From contig JBIICY010000002.1 of the NCBI GenBank assembly GCA_044238605.1, positions 248,001 to 312,000 on the forward strand: DNA of 64,000 nucleotides, in the 5' to 3' direction. The notes beneath the pieces are model-generated. The model worked only from the letters and a program-made list of their open reading frames with translations. It did no database searches and had not been told where the DNA came from. The position numbers were made by a program, and so were the translations under genes. The DNA comes from UBA10438 sp044238605. Its GTDB lineage: Bacteria > Bacteroidota > Ignavibacteria > Kapaibacteriales > Kapaibacteriaceae. Shown here piece by piece: positions 8,896 to 18,049 of the stretch; positions within the stretch are counted from its first letter, which is position 1, and each line of letters begins with the position of its first letter.

Positions 8896-10663
8896 CCTAC
8901 GTTTTCTCAATGCGGTAGTTGCCGCATTGTCTGCAATGATGCTCATAAGTTCTTGCTCTTCAGGCGGGGGCAACGAGACTTCGGGGGATGTTGGTGACCC
9001 AGTCAAGGGTGATTGGGCTGTTATTCACGAGCTCTCTGACCCTGAAGGACTAAACCCGATGGTGACCAACGATGCGTCATCGAGTGCACTGTTCAATCGG
9101 GTATACGAGAAGCTTCTCGAACAGGACTTTGAGTCCACCGATCTGTATCCTGTGATTGCTGAGGCACGACCTACCGTTAGCGAAGATCATCTCACGTATA
9201 CATTCACGCTTCGTAAAAACGTCAAGTTCAGCGACGGTAAGCCCCTTACCGCAAAAGATGTGGTGTTTAGCTACAAGGTGGTTAAGAACCCCCTTATCAC
9301 CGACGGTGCCGCGCTAAGAAACTACTATGAGTCAGTTGCAAATGTCGAAGCAAAGGACAATCACACAGTGGTTGTTACCATGACCAAGCCATACTTCCTG
9401 GCAGAGTATTTTCTAGGGGGCTTGTGGATCATGCCAAAGCATGTGCTTGACCCGAAGAACCTAACAGATGGCTATTCATTTGCAGAAACGGGCGATATGG
9501 CCAAGTCCCAATCAAATGCATCACTGAAGGCATTTGCCGCATGGTATAACACACCAGAGGTCAAGCGTGATGTCAAGCTCAATATTGGATCTGGTCCGTA
9601 CATGTTCGATGAATGGAAGACGGGAGAGTCGATCTCATTGAAGCGCTCATCCTCATGGTGGAACGCCGGTTCAGATAAGTGGAATCCTGCTTACCCCGAG
9701 AAACTCTTCTATAAAGTCATCAATGATCGTTCTGCTGCCGTGGTTGCTCTCAAGAACGGTGAGATCGACTTTATGGAATATGTTCCAGCCGCAAAGTTTG
9801 TCGAGGAGCTTGACACAGTAGCAACCCCGTTCATCCGTAAAGCAACATACAAGACGCAGATCTATTCGTATCTGGGTTTCAACATGAACCATCCGATACT
9901 TTCTGACAAAGCCATCCGCAAGGCCATGGCTCACTGTATAGACCGAGATGCACTCATCAAGCAGGTTATGCGAAGCCTTGCAACCGCAGTGAACTCACCG
10001 ATCTATGATGATAGACCCGAGTATGATGCATCGATCAAGGGAGTGCCGTACAATCTCAGCGAGGCAAAGAAGATCCTGGCAGCCGCAGGCTGGAAGGACT
10101 CAAATGGAGATGGTGTACTCGACAAGGTTCTCAACGGAAAGCCTACACCATTGGCTCTGTCTATTCTTGTCAATGCAGGAAATGAGACACGCGAGGCTAT
10201 TGCTGTTTCGTTCTCAGATGAGCTTCGCAAAGTTGGCATCAAGCTGGAAGTACGCAAACTTGAATGGAGTGTGTTTCTCGAAAACATGCGCTCCCGGAAG
10301 TTTGAAGTTTCGATTGGTGCATGGGTTAATGATCCAATCCCAAGCGACCCTTATCAGATTTGGCACTCTAGTCAGATCGGGAACAAGGGAAGCAATTACG
10401 TAGGGTTTAACAACCCGCGTGCCGACCAGCTTCTCGAAATGAACCGCGTTGAGTTCGACGAGCAGAAGCGCATCGCCTATATGAGGGAGTTCCAACAGAT
10501 TGTAGCCGAGGAACAGCCATATGTGTTTCTCTGGACACCACTTTATCCTGCCGCGTATAACACACGCCTTCAGAATGTTCGCTTTAGCTACGTTCGACCA
10601 GGGTATAATCCTACGCAGTGGTGGATTCCGAAGTCAATGTGGAAGTACACTGAAGCGCAGTAA
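8885..10663 (+). CDS. Peptide/nickel-type ABC transporter substrate-binding lipoprotein (SBP family 5)
   Basis: A 592-residue OppA/DppA-like binding protein. The lipobox LISSC puts the lipid-modified cysteine at position 24. The domain then shows NPMVTNDASSSALFNRVYE, the family landmark FTLRKNVKFSDGKPLTAKDV, and the typical GDGVLD and QIVAEEQPYVFLWTP segments near the C-terminus. The frame is open from 8864, but the paired ATGs at 8885/8888 give a cleaner signal peptide. No permease or ATPase gene lies next to it, so it either serves a transporter encoded elsewhere or works alone. Substrate unknown. Confidence 0.88.
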   Translation: MMNNLRFLNAVVAALSAMMLISSCSSGGGNETSGDVGDPVKGDWAVIHELSDPEGLNPMVTNDASSSALFNRVYEKLLEQDFESTDLYPVIAEARPTVSEDHLTYTFTLRKNVKFSDGKPLTAKDVVFSYKVVKNPLITDGAALRNYYESVANVEAKDNHTVVVTMTKPYFLAEYFLGGLWIMPKHVLDPKNLTDGYSFAETGDMAKSQSNASLKAFAAWYNTPEVKRDVKLNIGSGPYMFDEWKTGESISLKRSSSWWNAGSDKWNPAYPEKLFYKVINDRSAAVVALKNGEIDFMEYVPAAKFVEELDTVATPFIRKATYKTQIYSYLGFNMNHPILSDKAIRKAMAHCIDRDALIKQVMRSLATAVNSPIYDDRPEYDASIKGVPYNLSEAKKILAAAGWKDSNGDGVLDKVLNGKPTPLALSILVNAGNETREAIAVSFSDELRKVGIKLEVRKLEWSVFLENMRSRKFEVSIGAWVNDPIPSDPYQIWHSSQIGNKGSNYVGFNNPRADQLLEMNRVEFDEQKRIAYMREFQQIVAEEQPYVFLWTPLYPAAYNTRLQNVRFSYVRPGYNPTQWWIPKSMWKYTEAQ

Positions 10664-10695
10664 ACGTCGAACCTCCAACACAGGATGGTAGTACA

Positions 10696-11343
10696 GTGAA
10701 GCGTCATGAACTGCGTGAGCTGATAGCGAAGGGGGAATCTTCGACGCTAGAGTTCAAGAGAAAATTCACGACGAGTGAAAAAATCGCTCGTGAGATTATT
10801 GCATTTGCCAACACCACCGGTGGGTACCTACTGCTAGGCGTGGATGACAATAGCGTAATCAAAGGTGTCGATTCCGAGAAAGAACAGATCAGTCTTCTTG
10901 AAACTGCGCTGCATACTATCGAACCGCCGCTTGATGTAACTATCGAAGTTGTCGAGATCGAGTTTGTAGATGTGATTGTTGTGCACGTACCACAGAGTTC
11001 GGTTCGACCACATCGATACAACAGCACCGCACCTGAGGATGCCGAATCGCATAGGAAGGTATTCATACGGCAAGGCGACAAGTCTATCGCCGCAAGTAAA
11101 GAAATGACGCGTGTCTTACGGGGGCAGCATCCAGATGCGCCCCCTTTGACAATTTCCATTGGAGATCGAGAACAACGTCTATTCGTCTACCTTGAACGTC
11201 ATGGCAGGGCCACTGTTCATGATTTTGCGCGGCTAGTCAACATATCTCGTCGACGAGCCGCACAGATCCTCGTACGCCTCGTGCGGGCAGGTGTCGTGCA
11301 TATCGTGTCTGACAACGGTAGCGACTATTACACGCTGATATAA
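10696..11343 (+). CDS. AlbA_2 (Schlafen-type) domain protein with C-terminal winged helix, putative regulator
   Basis: A 215-residue protein. The N-terminal AlbA_2 domain (~5-140) is recognised by the phrases GESSTLEFKRKF, REIIAFANTTGGYLLLGVDD and HRKVFIRQGDKSIAAS. Residues ~150-215 look like a small helix-turn-helix: QRLFVYLERHGRATVHDFAR, then SRRRAAQILVRLVRAGVV. Proteins of this build are usually annotated as ATP-binding transcriptional regulators, but their ligands are rarely known. The start is GTG at 10696; the upstream ATG at 10685 is closed by a stop after four codons. It converges on the next gene with 11 bp between stops. Confidence 0.75.
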   Translation: MKRHELRELIAKGESSTLEFKRKFTTSEKIAREIIAFANTTGGYLLLGVDDNSVIKGVDSEKEQISLLETALHTIEPPLDVTIEVVEIEFVDVIVVHVPQSSVRPHRYNSTAPEDAESHRKVFIRQGDKSIAASKEMTRVLRGQHPDAPPLTISIGDREQRLFVYLERHGRATVHDFARLVNISRRRAAQILVRLVRAGVVHIVSDNGSDYYTLI

Positions 11344-11354
11344 CCTAGTAATCG

Positions 11355-12512
11355 CTACCTGTAGCCAAGATGTCTCAGTAAGCGGTATGCTAGCTCTGAA
11401 TAGGCAATTATACCTTGCTGCGGATAGGGTATTGGTGCAGTACCCTCATAGAACATCGTCATCAAGTGGTGCGGAAAGTTCCGCTTATGCCGATGTGATG
11501 TTGACAGTATGTAACCGATGATCAGTAGCAGAATTCTTAGTTCCTCGAGATTTCCGTTGGGCCTGCAGCGATGCATTCGTACGCGCAATGCTGCTAGGCG
11601 CTGGTTGGCTAGTTCGAAGCGATGTTCCACGAGTAATCGTGTGATCTCATAGACAAACACTGCCAGATACATACCCGATGGCTCTGACGCAAGAATACTG
11701 AACGAGTTCATAAAGGTACTAAGGCGTACACGGGCCTTCCGGCGTTCGGTCATTCCGTCGTAGAAGTCATTCAATAGTTCATTGTAGGCGTTAGCAAGAA
11801 TCAATAACTCAGCCATGCGATGTGTAGCAGCAGTCTGTCTGTTCATCTGCTGCAGCAGGAGTTGTGCATCCTGGTATCGCTGCGTTGAGAAGAGGATACG
11901 AAAACGCAGCCATCGAACCTCGTCTTGCAGATAGACACTGTTGCTACGTAGAATCGCCTCTGCATCAAGCATTTCGAGCGCGAGGGTGAAGTTACCGTCA
12001 GCACATAGTCGGTAGTGGGGGACTATGTGATGTAGTTCCTTGCACACATATCTTTCGAATGTCTGCTCTTTACAGGTGTCGGTCCAAAGAAGCACCACAG
12101 CATAGTATTCTCTTCGCTGCTGTTCCTGCTGCTCAGATTGCCGCTGCAGCATATCTTGCCAGTGGTCTAATCTGGCTGTCCATAGTCGAATAGCCGCAGC
12201 ATTCATCAGGATATGTTCTATCTCAATCCGTGCACGAGCTACGTTACAGGCAGTTTCTGGCAGATGTAGTCGATTGCAAATAGCATACGAGCGCGTTAGA
12301 AGCTTCTGTGCCCGTTGTAGATCGCCACGAGTGGCGCAAAGCCTAGCAGCATGATACATTCGCTCAGCCCGCTGATTATCACGCTCATCTGGCGTTAATC
12401 GAATATCTGAAAGCGAATCAGCGAAACTTTGCAGCACCTTTGTTCTGGACTTCGATGCGTTACATCGAGTATTGGTTATGATGCGCCGCTCATGACTGTT
12501 CGTATCGTTCAT
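11355..12512 (-). CDS. Uncharacterised helical-repeat protein
   Basis: A 385-residue protein I do not recognise. There is no signal peptide. It is strongly alpha-helical and rich in Arg, Leu and Ala; segments such as RMYHAARLCATRGDLQRAQK and VRWLRFRILFSTQRYQDAQL have the spacing of TPR-like helical hairpins. Q-rich stretch RQSEQQEQQRREY lies near residue 125. A GGAGGG Shine-Dalgarno lies a few bases before the ATG (around 12517-12522, minus strand). It stands alone: its upstream flank contains the terminator of the CAP-domain gene, and downstream it converges on the AlbA_2 gene. A scaffold or regulator with TPR-like fold is possible but unproven. Confidence 0.6.
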   Translation of the reverse strand: MNDTNSHERRIITNTRCNASKSRTKVLQSFADSLSDIRLTPDERDNQRAERMYHAARLCATRGDLQRAQKLLTRSYAICNRLHLPETACNVARARIEIEHILMNAAAIRLWTARLDHWQDMLQRQSEQQEQQRREYYAVVLLWTDTCKEQTFERYVCKELHHIVPHYRLCADGNFTLALEMLDAEAILRSNSVYLQDEVRWLRFRILFSTQRYQDAQLLLQQMNRQTAATHRMAELLILANAYNELLNDFYDGMTERRKARVRLSTFMNSFSILASEPSGMYLAVFVYEITRLLVEHRFELANQRLAALRVRMHRCRPNGNLEELRILLLIIGYILSTSHRHKRNFPHHLMTMFYEGTAPIPYPQQGIIAYSELAYRLLRHLGYR

Positions 12513-12635
12513 TACAACCCTCCGACATAATGAAGAATAAATACAACTGTGCAGATACTACAATGATGATGTTACGCCGCTCAATGAGCAGTTGCAATTC
12601 TGTTTACACGATTTTTGGACGGGCATTTAGACCAC

Positions 12636-12673
12636 AATAAAAAGGGTCGCAAGGACTAACACTTGCGACCCTT
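12636..12673 (-). terminator. Rho-independent terminator after CAP-domain gene
   Basis: A perfect 12-bp stem (AAGGGTCGCAAG / CTTGCGACCCTT, 12642-12653 and 12662-12673) with an 8-nt loop is followed on the minus strand by TTTTATT. It lies 31 bp beyond the stop of the CAP-domain gene and ends the pyrG-to-CAP transcript. Confidence 0.88.
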
Positions 12674-12703
12674 CATAAAAGCTTGAGAAGACTGTACGTT
12701 GCG

Positions 12704-14479
12704 CTATTTGATCAATGCAGAGCGTCCGATTAGACCTTGTGCGCCATACAGCTCAATGAAGTATGCACCTGATACCAGCGACTCCAATGCAAGCGGAAGG
12801 GAAGTGGGTCCCTGCTGGACAGAGTGCTGTTGCGAGGCCACTAGTTGACCTTGTCCATTTCTGATTCTTACAGTGTAGTTGCCTTCAAGAGCCGCATAAA
12901 ACGTAAGAGTAGCATAATCGTCTGCTGGCTGTGGGTAGATTTCAAGTGCAGAGAGCTGATCTTGCTGATCGTTCACTGACGTGACCGTGAGTGTAAACTC
13001 AGCTGGAGTTGACCATCCGCCATTACCACATGCATTCTTTGGACGCACTTCCCATGCATACGTTCCACTGCCAAGTATGGTAGACTTTACATTGGTAGAC
13101 GTTGTCGCAACTGCAGTGTCCTCATACACAACTGAAAACGGCGTTACCGTTTGCTTAACGCGCATGTGGTATTTGGTAGCCTCGGCAGATTGATTCCAGG
13201 TAAAGGTGATTACGTCAATTGCGTCTGCCATCTTCGGCCCTTTCGGGCTAACAGCTGCCGTGGCTGTAGGCATTTTGCCAGCGGTAGTAAACATAAATGC
13301 AGTAGACCATGTGCCAGTGCCAGCAGTGTTTACTCCCCGCACTCGCCAGTAGAAGCGAGTATTGCATTGTGGTGCTTGAACCTGCACAGACTGTTTTGTC
13401 TCCGCACCAGATGCTACGATTGATGCACTCGTAAACTGGTTCGTAGCTGAAAGCTGCCATTCGTACGATTCGGCAAATGTACTCTTGCCCCATTCGAGCG
13501 TAACAACTGGAGCAACACCTGTTGCGTTGTTTGCAGGCTTTGAAAGGGTAAGCGGACCAGGCCCTTGTGCGGATGCAGTTGTCGTAAAATCAAGCTTGAC
13601 GTTGTTGCCATCTACAGCAATGTTCTTTGAGATCGGCGCTGCGAGCCCGCCCTCTGAGGCAACGACGGTGAGAGACGATGTGCCGGTATACGGAAATGCA
13701 TAGCCCCCTGCGGCACCTGTAACGGCATAGAACGTACCTCGATTTGGTGATACTTTCACACCTGCAAGCCCCTCACCAATGTCATAGAATCCATTCTTGT
13801 TCTTATCGTCATACACCACACCGGTTATGAACCTCTGAGGCCCGATACCAAAGGTCTGTGTCACGACATAAGGACCAACATATCCGGATGACAATCCCTT
13901 GCCGTTAAAGATGATACCAACACCTATTTCGGTATAGACAGCATTGTCGAAGTTCATGATGTTGCGGCGGTGCCCCAGCTCCTTCTGGTTTTCTTCGCCC
14001 CAGTCTACGTTCAAGCCGCAGTGTCCGTGCCATACCGACTCGCTGTAGGCAGCTACGTTTTCTCCGTACATACCCATCGAGGAATACCCTACCTTGGCGT
14101 ACCTCGTACCGAGCTCATCACCATTACTACTGGTGTGACCCTGAAAGTTGTTTTGATCCATGTCACGCGAGTGATTGCGCGCAGCATCGATGAGCTTGGA
14201 GTTAAACACAAGGGGCGGACGTTGCGGGTATGTTGTAAACGCTTTCTTGGTAGATGCAGCGTCGATCTTGAAATACTGATATGCCCCCTGGACGCGAGGA
14301 TCCTGCGTATCCATTAGGCGGATACCTTCCTCTGTTGGATTAGCTCGGGCCCTGTTAACATACTCCAACATGAGCTGTTCTTCAGGAGTAGGGTCTCCAT
14401 ACCCCTGATATTGCGTCTGTGCTAGTGCAGATAACGGCATCGTCAAGCAAAGCACAAGTAGTACGACACGTGTGTACAT
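12704..14479 (-). CDS. Secreted CAP/SCP-domain protein with Fn3-like repeats and T9SS sorting domain
   Basis: A 591-residue exported protein. A signal peptide (1-20, ends ALA) precedes a CAP (cysteine-rich secretory/antigen 5/PR-1) domain at ~30-215. That domain shows NRARANPTEEG, AARNHSRDMDQNNFQGHTS, GENVA and GHRRNIMN. Next comes an SdrD-B-like segment at ~218-290 (GVVYDDKNKNGFYDIGEGLAG), then two fibronectin-III-like modules (~305-400 and ~405-500). The C-terminal ~80 residues (LEIYPQPADDYATLTF...SGAYFIELYG) are a typical type A T9SS sorting domain. The role of bacterial CAP proteins is poorly known. AGGAG lies upstream of the ATG inside the 3' end of the SDR gene, so translation depends on that transcript. 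Confidence 0.88.
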   Translation of the reverse strand: MYTRVVLLVLCLTMPLSALAQTQYQGYGDPTPEEQLMLEYVNRARANPTEEGIRLMDTQDPRVQGAYQYFKIDAASTKKAFTTYPQRPPLVFNSKLIDAARNHSRDMDQNNFQGHTSSNGDELGTRYAKVGYSSMGMYGENVAAYSESVWHGHCGLNVDWGEENQKELGHRRNIMNFDNAVYTEIGVGIIFNGKGLSSGYVGPYVVTQTFGIGPQRFITGVVYDDKNKNGFYDIGEGLAGVKVSPNRGTFYAVTGAAGGYAFPYTGTSSLTVVASEGGLAAPISKNIAVDGNNVKLDFTTTASAQGPGPLTLSKPANNATGVAPVVTLEWGKSTFAESYEWQLSATNQFTSASIVASGAETKQSVQVQAPQCNTRFYWRVRGVNTAGTGTWSTAFMFTTAGKMPTATAAVSPKGPKMADAIDVITFTWNQSAEATKYHMRVKQTVTPFSVVYEDTAVATTSTNVKSTILGSGTYAWEVRPKNACGNGGWSTPAEFTLTVTSVNDQQDQLSALEIYPQPADDYATLTFYAALEGNYTVRIRNGQGQLVASQQHSVQQGPTSLPLALESLVSGAYFIELYGAQGLIGRSALIK

Positions 14480-14481
14480 AA

Positions 14482-15183
14482 TTACAGATCTCCTAATTGA
14501 GGTCGAATAGTTACTTCTTCGATCATCATTCGTTCATTGCCAAAGTTTCCAACCAACTCACGAACTAGGTCGGCAATGTTTTGGGCCGACATCATGCGTT
14601 GTCCGAGTTCAGTTCGTGACTCTTCACTCCAAATCTCAGTTTCAGTAGCACCTACGATAAGATCAATCACCTTGACACCATATTCTCGCGTTTCCTGTCG
14701 AAGACTTCTAGTGTAGGCAAGCATACCTGCCTTGGACGCTGAATATGCGGCAGCACCTCGGAACACCGTCGTTGCGGCAACAGAGTTAACGGTAATGATC
14801 ATTCCCTTACGACGTTGAATCATCATCGGTACAAGAATATGGAGAAATGCCATCGGCGCCAGTAAATTGGTAGTAATCTGACGTTGCGCTGATGCAAGGG
14901 GCATATCTGCAACGTCTGCAAACTCCGCAATGCCCGCGTTATTGACGAATACATCAACCCCATCCAGCGCGGCACAAACCCGCTCTATCTCCACTTGAGA
15001 TGTAACGTCGCATTGCAACACATTGACATTCGTTGATGGTATCGATGAAGCTGTTGACTGGAGTGCCTGTTGGTCTCTCCCCAACAGTATCACATTATGA
15101 GACTGCCCCAGCTGCAGAGCAATTGCAGCACCTATGCCTCTGCTCGCACCAGTGATAAGGATGTTGAGGTTACGCTGCTGCAT
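14482..15183 (-). CDS. SDR-family oxidoreductase
   Basis: A Rossmann-fold NAD(P)-dependent short-chain dehydrogenase of 233 residues. It has TGASRGIG for cofactor binding, NNAG, a catalytic serine in ITVNSVAA and the YSASK pair (Tyr and Lys). The C-terminal half resembles 3-ketoacyl reductase-like SDRs, but the substrate cannot be read from sequence. A GTG at 15192 is also possible; the ATG at 15183 is preferred and overlaps the GlmU-like gene by 14 bp. It ends 2 bp before the CAP-domain gene. Confidence 0.85.
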   Translation of the reverse strand: MQQRNLNILITGASRGIGAAIALQLGQSHNVILLGRDQQALQSTASSIPSTNVNVLQCDVTSQVEIERVCAALDGVDVFVNNAGIAEFADVADMPLASAQRQITTNLLAPMAFLHILVPMMIQRRKGMIITVNSVAATTVFRGAAAYSASKAGMLAYTRSLRQETREYGVKVIDLIVGATETEIWSEESRTELGQRMMSAQNIADLVRELVGNFGNERMMIEEVTIRPQLGDL

Positions 15184-16324
15184 CTTGATCACATATATCA
15201 GTGAGTAACCGCAACTGAGGTTCTGTTAGCGTCTGGTTACGACGGCTCATAACTTTACCGATCGTTTCGATAGCCTTGTCCAATTCGTACCGTTGATCAT
15301 CCCACATGAACGAGCGATTGGAAGAATACGCAGGCGATGTCTGGAAGATGGCCACGCATGCACCATAAACGCCGCCGGTAGGGAGCAATGTACCAATGGC
15401 TGTGCGCGTGTAGTCGCCAATGAGAGAACCAAGAAACATGCGCTGGGAATCTTCACGTCCCCACGGCAATCTTGGCTTCACATTCGAATAGGTATTCTTC
15501 AGATTTGACGTTGTCGTACCTGCTCCAAGATTTACCCAGGAACCGATGTAGCTGTTACCAACAAAACCAGCATGCTGCTTATTGCTGAATCCCTGAAACA
15601 CCGTACCCGAAATCTCACCCGATATCCTACAATGGGGTCCGGTAACGGTCTCCTTGATATGAGAATGGGGCTTAAGGATGGTATGGTCTCCAAGAACAGC
15701 GGGTCCCTGCACAACGCATAAGGGTCCAACTTCGGCTTGTGGACCAATGATCACCGGTCCCGCTGATTCATCAATAACGGACGTCGGATGAACACGGGCA
15801 GAACTATTGACAGTCTGACCAAGAAGCTCGGCATCCCATGCCACTGCTTCTGGAATCCTATCTAGGATCTGCCAAAGTCGATTGATCAGATGACCATCGA
15901 CATGGACGGAATCAATAGCATCTCCTGAGATCTCATCAACAGTAGTTGGGATATCTTCAAGTGAACCTTGATGATTCGGCACAAATACACCTACAGTCTG
16001 ACCGCCAACCATGAAGTGAACAGCCGATGCAGATGAACGACAGATGCCAACCATGGCGCGCATTGACGCAGGCGAAAGCACAAGATTGGCAAGTACGAGT
16101 AACGTTGAGCCACCTTCATAGGCATGAAGATCCTGGCTTACCGATAGAAATGCCTCAAGAACATTCGTTCGGTGCGAGTGCACATGAACTCGACATGAGG
16201 GCAAGGCAGCCGCCCATCGCTCAGCAATAGTGTAGTACCCGGCACGAAGCTCCCAAGCCCCATGTGTCAATGCAAAAGGGTAGAGCAGTTCTGCTTCGTC
16301 GTGTTCAAGGAGTACAACGTGCAA
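15170..16324 (-). CDS. Bacteroidota-type GlmU-like sugar nucleotidyltransferase/acyltransferase
   Basis: A 384-residue protein matching the alternative GlmU-like family known from Bacteroidota. The N-terminus VLLEHDEAELLYPFALTHG...AGYYTIAERW lacks the classical nucleotidyltransferase loop GxGTRM but fits this family. Residues ~165-330 form a left-handed beta-helix of hexapeptide repeats (VIIGPQAEVGPLCVVQGPAVLG, then GNSYIGSWVNLGAGTTTSNL, as in GlmU). By analogy it would supply UDP-GlcNAc for peptidoglycan and lipopolysaccharide; that is inference. It starts 8 bp after pyrG. Confidence 0.82.
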   Translation of the reverse strand: MHVVLLEHDEAELLYPFALTHGAWELRAGYYTIAERWAAALPSCRVHVHSHRTNVLEAFLSVSQDLHAYEGGSTLLVLANLVLSPASMRAMVGICRSSASAVHFMVGGQTVGVFVPNHQGSLEDIPTTVDEISGDAIDSVHVDGHLINRLWQILDRIPEAVAWDAELLGQTVNSSARVHPTSVIDESAGPVIIGPQAEVGPLCVVQGPAVLGDHTILKPHSHIKETVTGPHCRISGEISGTVFQGFSNKQHAGFVGNSYIGSWVNLGAGTTTSNLKNTYSNVKPRLPWGREDSQRMFLGSLIGDYTRTAIGTLLPTGGVYGACVAIFQTSPAYSSNRSFMWDDQRYELDKAIETIGKVMSRRNQTLTEPQLRLLTDICDQDAAA

Positions 16325-16332
16325 GGGGCCAC

Positions 16333-17943
16333 CTATAGATTTTCCAGATGCAGCTGGAGCGATGCCTTAATGAAGGCAACAAACAGGGGATGTCCGGTTA
16401 CTGCACGCGACTTTAACTCAGGGTGAAACTGTACGCCAACAAACCATCGGTGCGCTGGGATCTCAACAATCTCTACCAGGCGCCCGTCTGGGGATGTACC
16501 ACTGATCAACATGCCTTTGGACTGCAATGCCTCACGAAACTCATTGTTAAACTCGTAACGGTGCCTGTGCCGCTCAGAGATGTGCTGAGACTTATATGCC
16601 TGATACGCCTTTGACTTTTTCGATAACTCACACGGGTAGGAACCAAGACGCATTGTGCCGCCTTTATCGGTGATCGTGCGTTGTTCAGGTAACAGATCGA
16701 TGACGTTGAACTTGTTCTTCTTGAATTCAGCAGAGTTTGCAGTCGGCATCATCGCCACATTTCGAGCATATTCAATCACCGAGCACTGCATTCCAAGACA
16801 GATCCCGAAAAACGGTACATTCTGCGTACGCGCATATTCAATGGCCGCGATTTTTCCTTCGATGCCGCGAGAGCCAAATCCCGGTGCTACCAGCATGCCT
16901 TCGACACCCTTGAGCATCTCGGATGCATTGTCGCGAGTAATCGTCTCCGCGTCTATCCACCGAATGTTGACTCTGGTGTTGTTGATTGCTCCTGCATGGA
17001 TGATGGCTTCCAGAATAGATTTGTAGCTGTCTGGATACTTGTTGTATTTCCCAACAAATGCAATCTCAATCCCATGCTTGGGCGCTTTGATGCGGTGAAC
17101 AAATCTTGACCATGTCTCCATGTCTCTCTTCGACCGCTTCAAGCCTAGCTTCTCGCATACGATGTTGTCTAGCTCATGTTTGGCAAACAACATTGGTACT
17201 TCATAAATCGTATCGGCATCGAGAGCTTCGATAACGCTGCGTTCTTCAACGTTACAGAAGAGGGCGATCTTCTGCCTGATATCCTTTCCTAGCTTCACCT
17301 CGGCTCGGCAAAGCAGGATGTCGGGGGTAATTCCCGACTCCATCAATGTCTTGACCGAATGCTGCGTTGGCTTTGTTTTAAGTTCGCCGGCACTCTTGAT
17401 GTACGGTACATACGTCAGATGGACATCCAGAGCATTACCACGGCCAACCTCTAAGCGAAGCTGCCTGCATGCCTCGAGAAACGGAAGCGACTCGATGTCA
17501 CCAACAGTTCCACCAATCTCGATGATCACCACATCATACTTGCCGTCAAAGGCGCGCATTCTCCGCTTGATTTCATCCGTGATATGCGGAACTACCTGCA
17601 CGGTCTTGCCAAGGTACTCACCTTGGCGCTCACGGGTAATGACGTCGAAATAGACTTGCCCAGCCGACGCAGTATTTGCCCTCGACATGCTGACATCGAG
17701 ATACCGCTCGTAATGCCCAAGGTCTAGGTCTGTTTCAGCCCCGTCATCGGTTACGTAGACTTCACCATGCTGGTAGGGATTCATCGTACCGGGGTCTACG
17801 TTTATATACGGATCCAGCTTCTGGATCGTAACAGTAAAGCCGCGCTGACGCAGCAGCAGACCGATGGAGGAAGAAGCTATACCCTTTCCTAACGAGGAAA
17901 GAACTCCGCCCGTAATGAAGATGTACTTTGACGTCTTCGGCAC
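16333..17943 (-). CDS. pyrG: CTP synthase
   Basis: A 536-residue enzyme that aminates UTP to CTP using glutamine. The N-terminal synthetase domain starts PKTSKYIFITGGVLSSLGKG and includes DPYINVDPGTMNPYQHGEVY and GGTVGDIES. The C-terminal class I glutaminase domain has the nucleophile elbow FFGICLGMQC and the late His-Glu in GVQFHPE. The frame is open upstream to 18120, but the GTG at 17943 lies directly before the conserved N-terminus and is preceded by TCAGG at suitable spacing. It heads a four-gene minus-strand unit ending at the terminator near 12650. Confidence 0.95.
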   Translation of the reverse strand: MPKTSKYIFITGGVLSSLGKGIASSSIGLLLRQRGFTVTIQKLDPYINVDPGTMNPYQHGEVYVTDDGAETDLDLGHYERYLDVSMSRANTASAGQVYFDVITRERQGEYLGKTVQVVPHITDEIKRRMRAFDGKYDVVIIEIGGTVGDIESLPFLEACRQLRLEVGRGNALDVHLTYVPYIKSAGELKTKPTQHSVKTLMESGITPDILLCRAEVKLGKDIRQKIALFCNVEERSVIEALDADTIYEVPMLFAKHELDNIVCEKLGLKRSKRDMETWSRFVHRIKAPKHGIEIAFVGKYNKYPDSYKSILEAIIHAGAINNTRVNIRWIDAETITRDNASEMLKGVEGMLVAPGFGSRGIEGKIAAIEYARTQNVPFFGICLGMQCSVIEYARNVAMMPTANSAEFKKNKFNVIDLLPEQRTITDKGGTMRLGSYPCELSKKSKAYQAYKSQHISERHRHRYEFNNEFREALQSKGMLISGTSPDGRLVEIVEIPAHRWFVGVQFHPELKSRAVTGHPLFVAFIKASLQLHLENL

Positions 17944-17981
17944 ACAACACCTGAGGAAAATCAGAGGGGATTGGACGGGCT

Positions 17982-17989
17982 CAAATCTA
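17982..17989 (-). promoter_or_regulatory. TAnnTTTG-type -7 element upstream of pyrG
   Basis: On the minus strand this reads TAGATTTG, a match to the Bacteroidota -7 consensus TAnnTTTG, 39 bp before the pyrG GTG. No TTTG -33 element sits at the expected 19-nt spacing, so this is half a promoter match. Confidence 0.5.
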
Positions 17990-18049
17990 CGGACTGTTCG
18001 TGGAATTCGGTACGTCAATTCGTAGCTTGTGCGCAGATTTGAGACCTTC

